From Acidovorax sp. (lineage in GTDB: Bacteria; Pseudomonadota; Gammaproteobacteria; Burkholderiales; Burkholderiaceae_C): a stretch of DNA of 17,106 nt. The notes under the pieces are model-generated. The model searched no databases and had not been told where the DNA came from. It saw only the letters and a list, made by a program, of their open reading frames with translations. Positions within the stretch are counted from its first letter, which is position 1; each line of letters starts with the position of its first letter. Shown piece by piece: positions 13,559-17,106 of this stretch. Where the stretch lies: the NCBI GenBank assembly GCA_011620245.1, contig WOZN01000344.1, positions 1-17,106 on the forward strand, in the 5' to 3' direction. The position numbers and the translations under genes are program-made.

Positions 13559-13602
13559 TTACTCTGTTTTTGATAGCTGCCAGCGCTTGTCTGTCGGGCG
13601 CT
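13559..13602. repeat. Hairpin repeat copy C (intergenic, inverted orientation)
   Basis: On the minus strand this reads AGCGCCC, a 7-nt loop, AAGCGCT, GGCAGCTAT, 8 nt and GAGTAA, with the spacing of copies at 802-845 and 5514-5557. GGCAGCTAT is identical to the copy inside the molybdenum hydroxylase gene. It lies in the gap between the carboxylase subunit and the VOC gene, so a transcript covering both would contain the hairpin. Confidence 0.72.
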
Positions 13603-13613
13603 AGCAGCGTATT

Positions 13614-15662
<2,049 letters not shown>

Positions 15663-15817
15663 ACTTTGTTTCTTTCCAAGGACTCTTACCCGAAACGTAT
15701 TGGGTCAGGCGCTGGCACAGCCCAGCGAAGCGTTAGGGGCCAGGCGCCGGACCGCAGGCAGTAGCAGCGCTATGACAAGGTCTGGCAACGACGCCCCAAG
15801 GGCTGTGGCAGTGCCGC

Positions 15818-17106
<1,289 letters not shown>

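Noticed and set aside
15710..15727. Hairpin CGCTGG/CCAGCG between pccB and pccA as a terminator
   Set aside because: The stem is only 6 bp and no T-run follows on either strand; the two subunits are expected to be co-expressed.

Overview
The window is about 17 kb of high-GC bacterial chromosome, densely packed with genes and strongly biased to G or C at third codon positions. Gene content and protein character point to a betaproteobacterium of the Comamonadaceae (Acidovorax-like). A short hairpin repeat of the 'agcgctt-N7-aagcgct...cagctat' type, which I associate from memory with genomes of this family, supports this. The assignment is an inference; no rRNA or other marker gene is present.

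Layout. (1) 1-269: two copies of a MITE-like short repeat. (2) 270-3681, + strand: a molybdenum hydroxylase cluster. It holds a small [2Fe-2S] subunit, a large Tat-exported molybdopterin subunit and a MocA-like nucleotidyltransferase for the cofactor, all overlapping or nearly so. (3) 3615-4851, - strand: a lipoprotein Cu/Zn superoxide dismutase and a ChaC-type gamma-glutamylcyclotransferase. (4) 4911-5447, + strand: a membrane-anchored OmpA-like protein ending in a bidirectional terminator, convergent with gloA (glyoxalase I, 5562-5975, -). (5) 5976-6200: a spacer with ten perfect AGCC tetranucleotide repeats. (6) 6201-11465: two divergent transcription units for sulfide/persulfide handling. 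Leftward run a BigR/SqrR-type ArsR repressor, a split YeeE/YedE (PmpA/PmpB-like) transporter and a SulP permease. Rightward run a persulfide dioxygenase (ETHE1/Blh-like), an OsmC-family protein, a single-domain rhodanese and a small DUF2892 membrane protein. Their 76-91 bp shared spacer carries two interleaved promoters and two palindromes. (7) 11466-11682: a structured spacer with nested inverted repeats. (8) 11683-17106, - strand: bioB, a possible 60-aa gene, a VOC-family protein (candidate methylmalonyl-CoA epimerase), the biotin carboxylase/BCCP subunit of a propionyl/acetyl-CoA carboxylase, and its carboxyltransferase subunit, cut by the window end.

How the genes fit together. The central cluster forms a coherent persulfide circuit. 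A dithiol-switch repressor probably senses persulfide, the dioxygenase oxidises glutathione persulfide to sulfite, rhodanese moves sulfane sulfur, YeeE/YedE proteins move a sulfur species across the membrane, and SulP may carry the sulfur oxyanion. The pcc genes feed propionyl-CoA toward methylmalonyl-CoA and depend on biotin, which the neighbouring bioB helps make.

The most interesting points are the interleaved promoter/operator architecture at 9312-9360, copies of an otherwise intergenic hairpin repeat that appear to have become coding sequence in two genes, the MITE-like pair at the left edge, the AGCC tract, and the antisense overlap between the MocA-like gene and sodC. No CRISPR array, tRNA, rRNA, prophage or transposase gene was seen.
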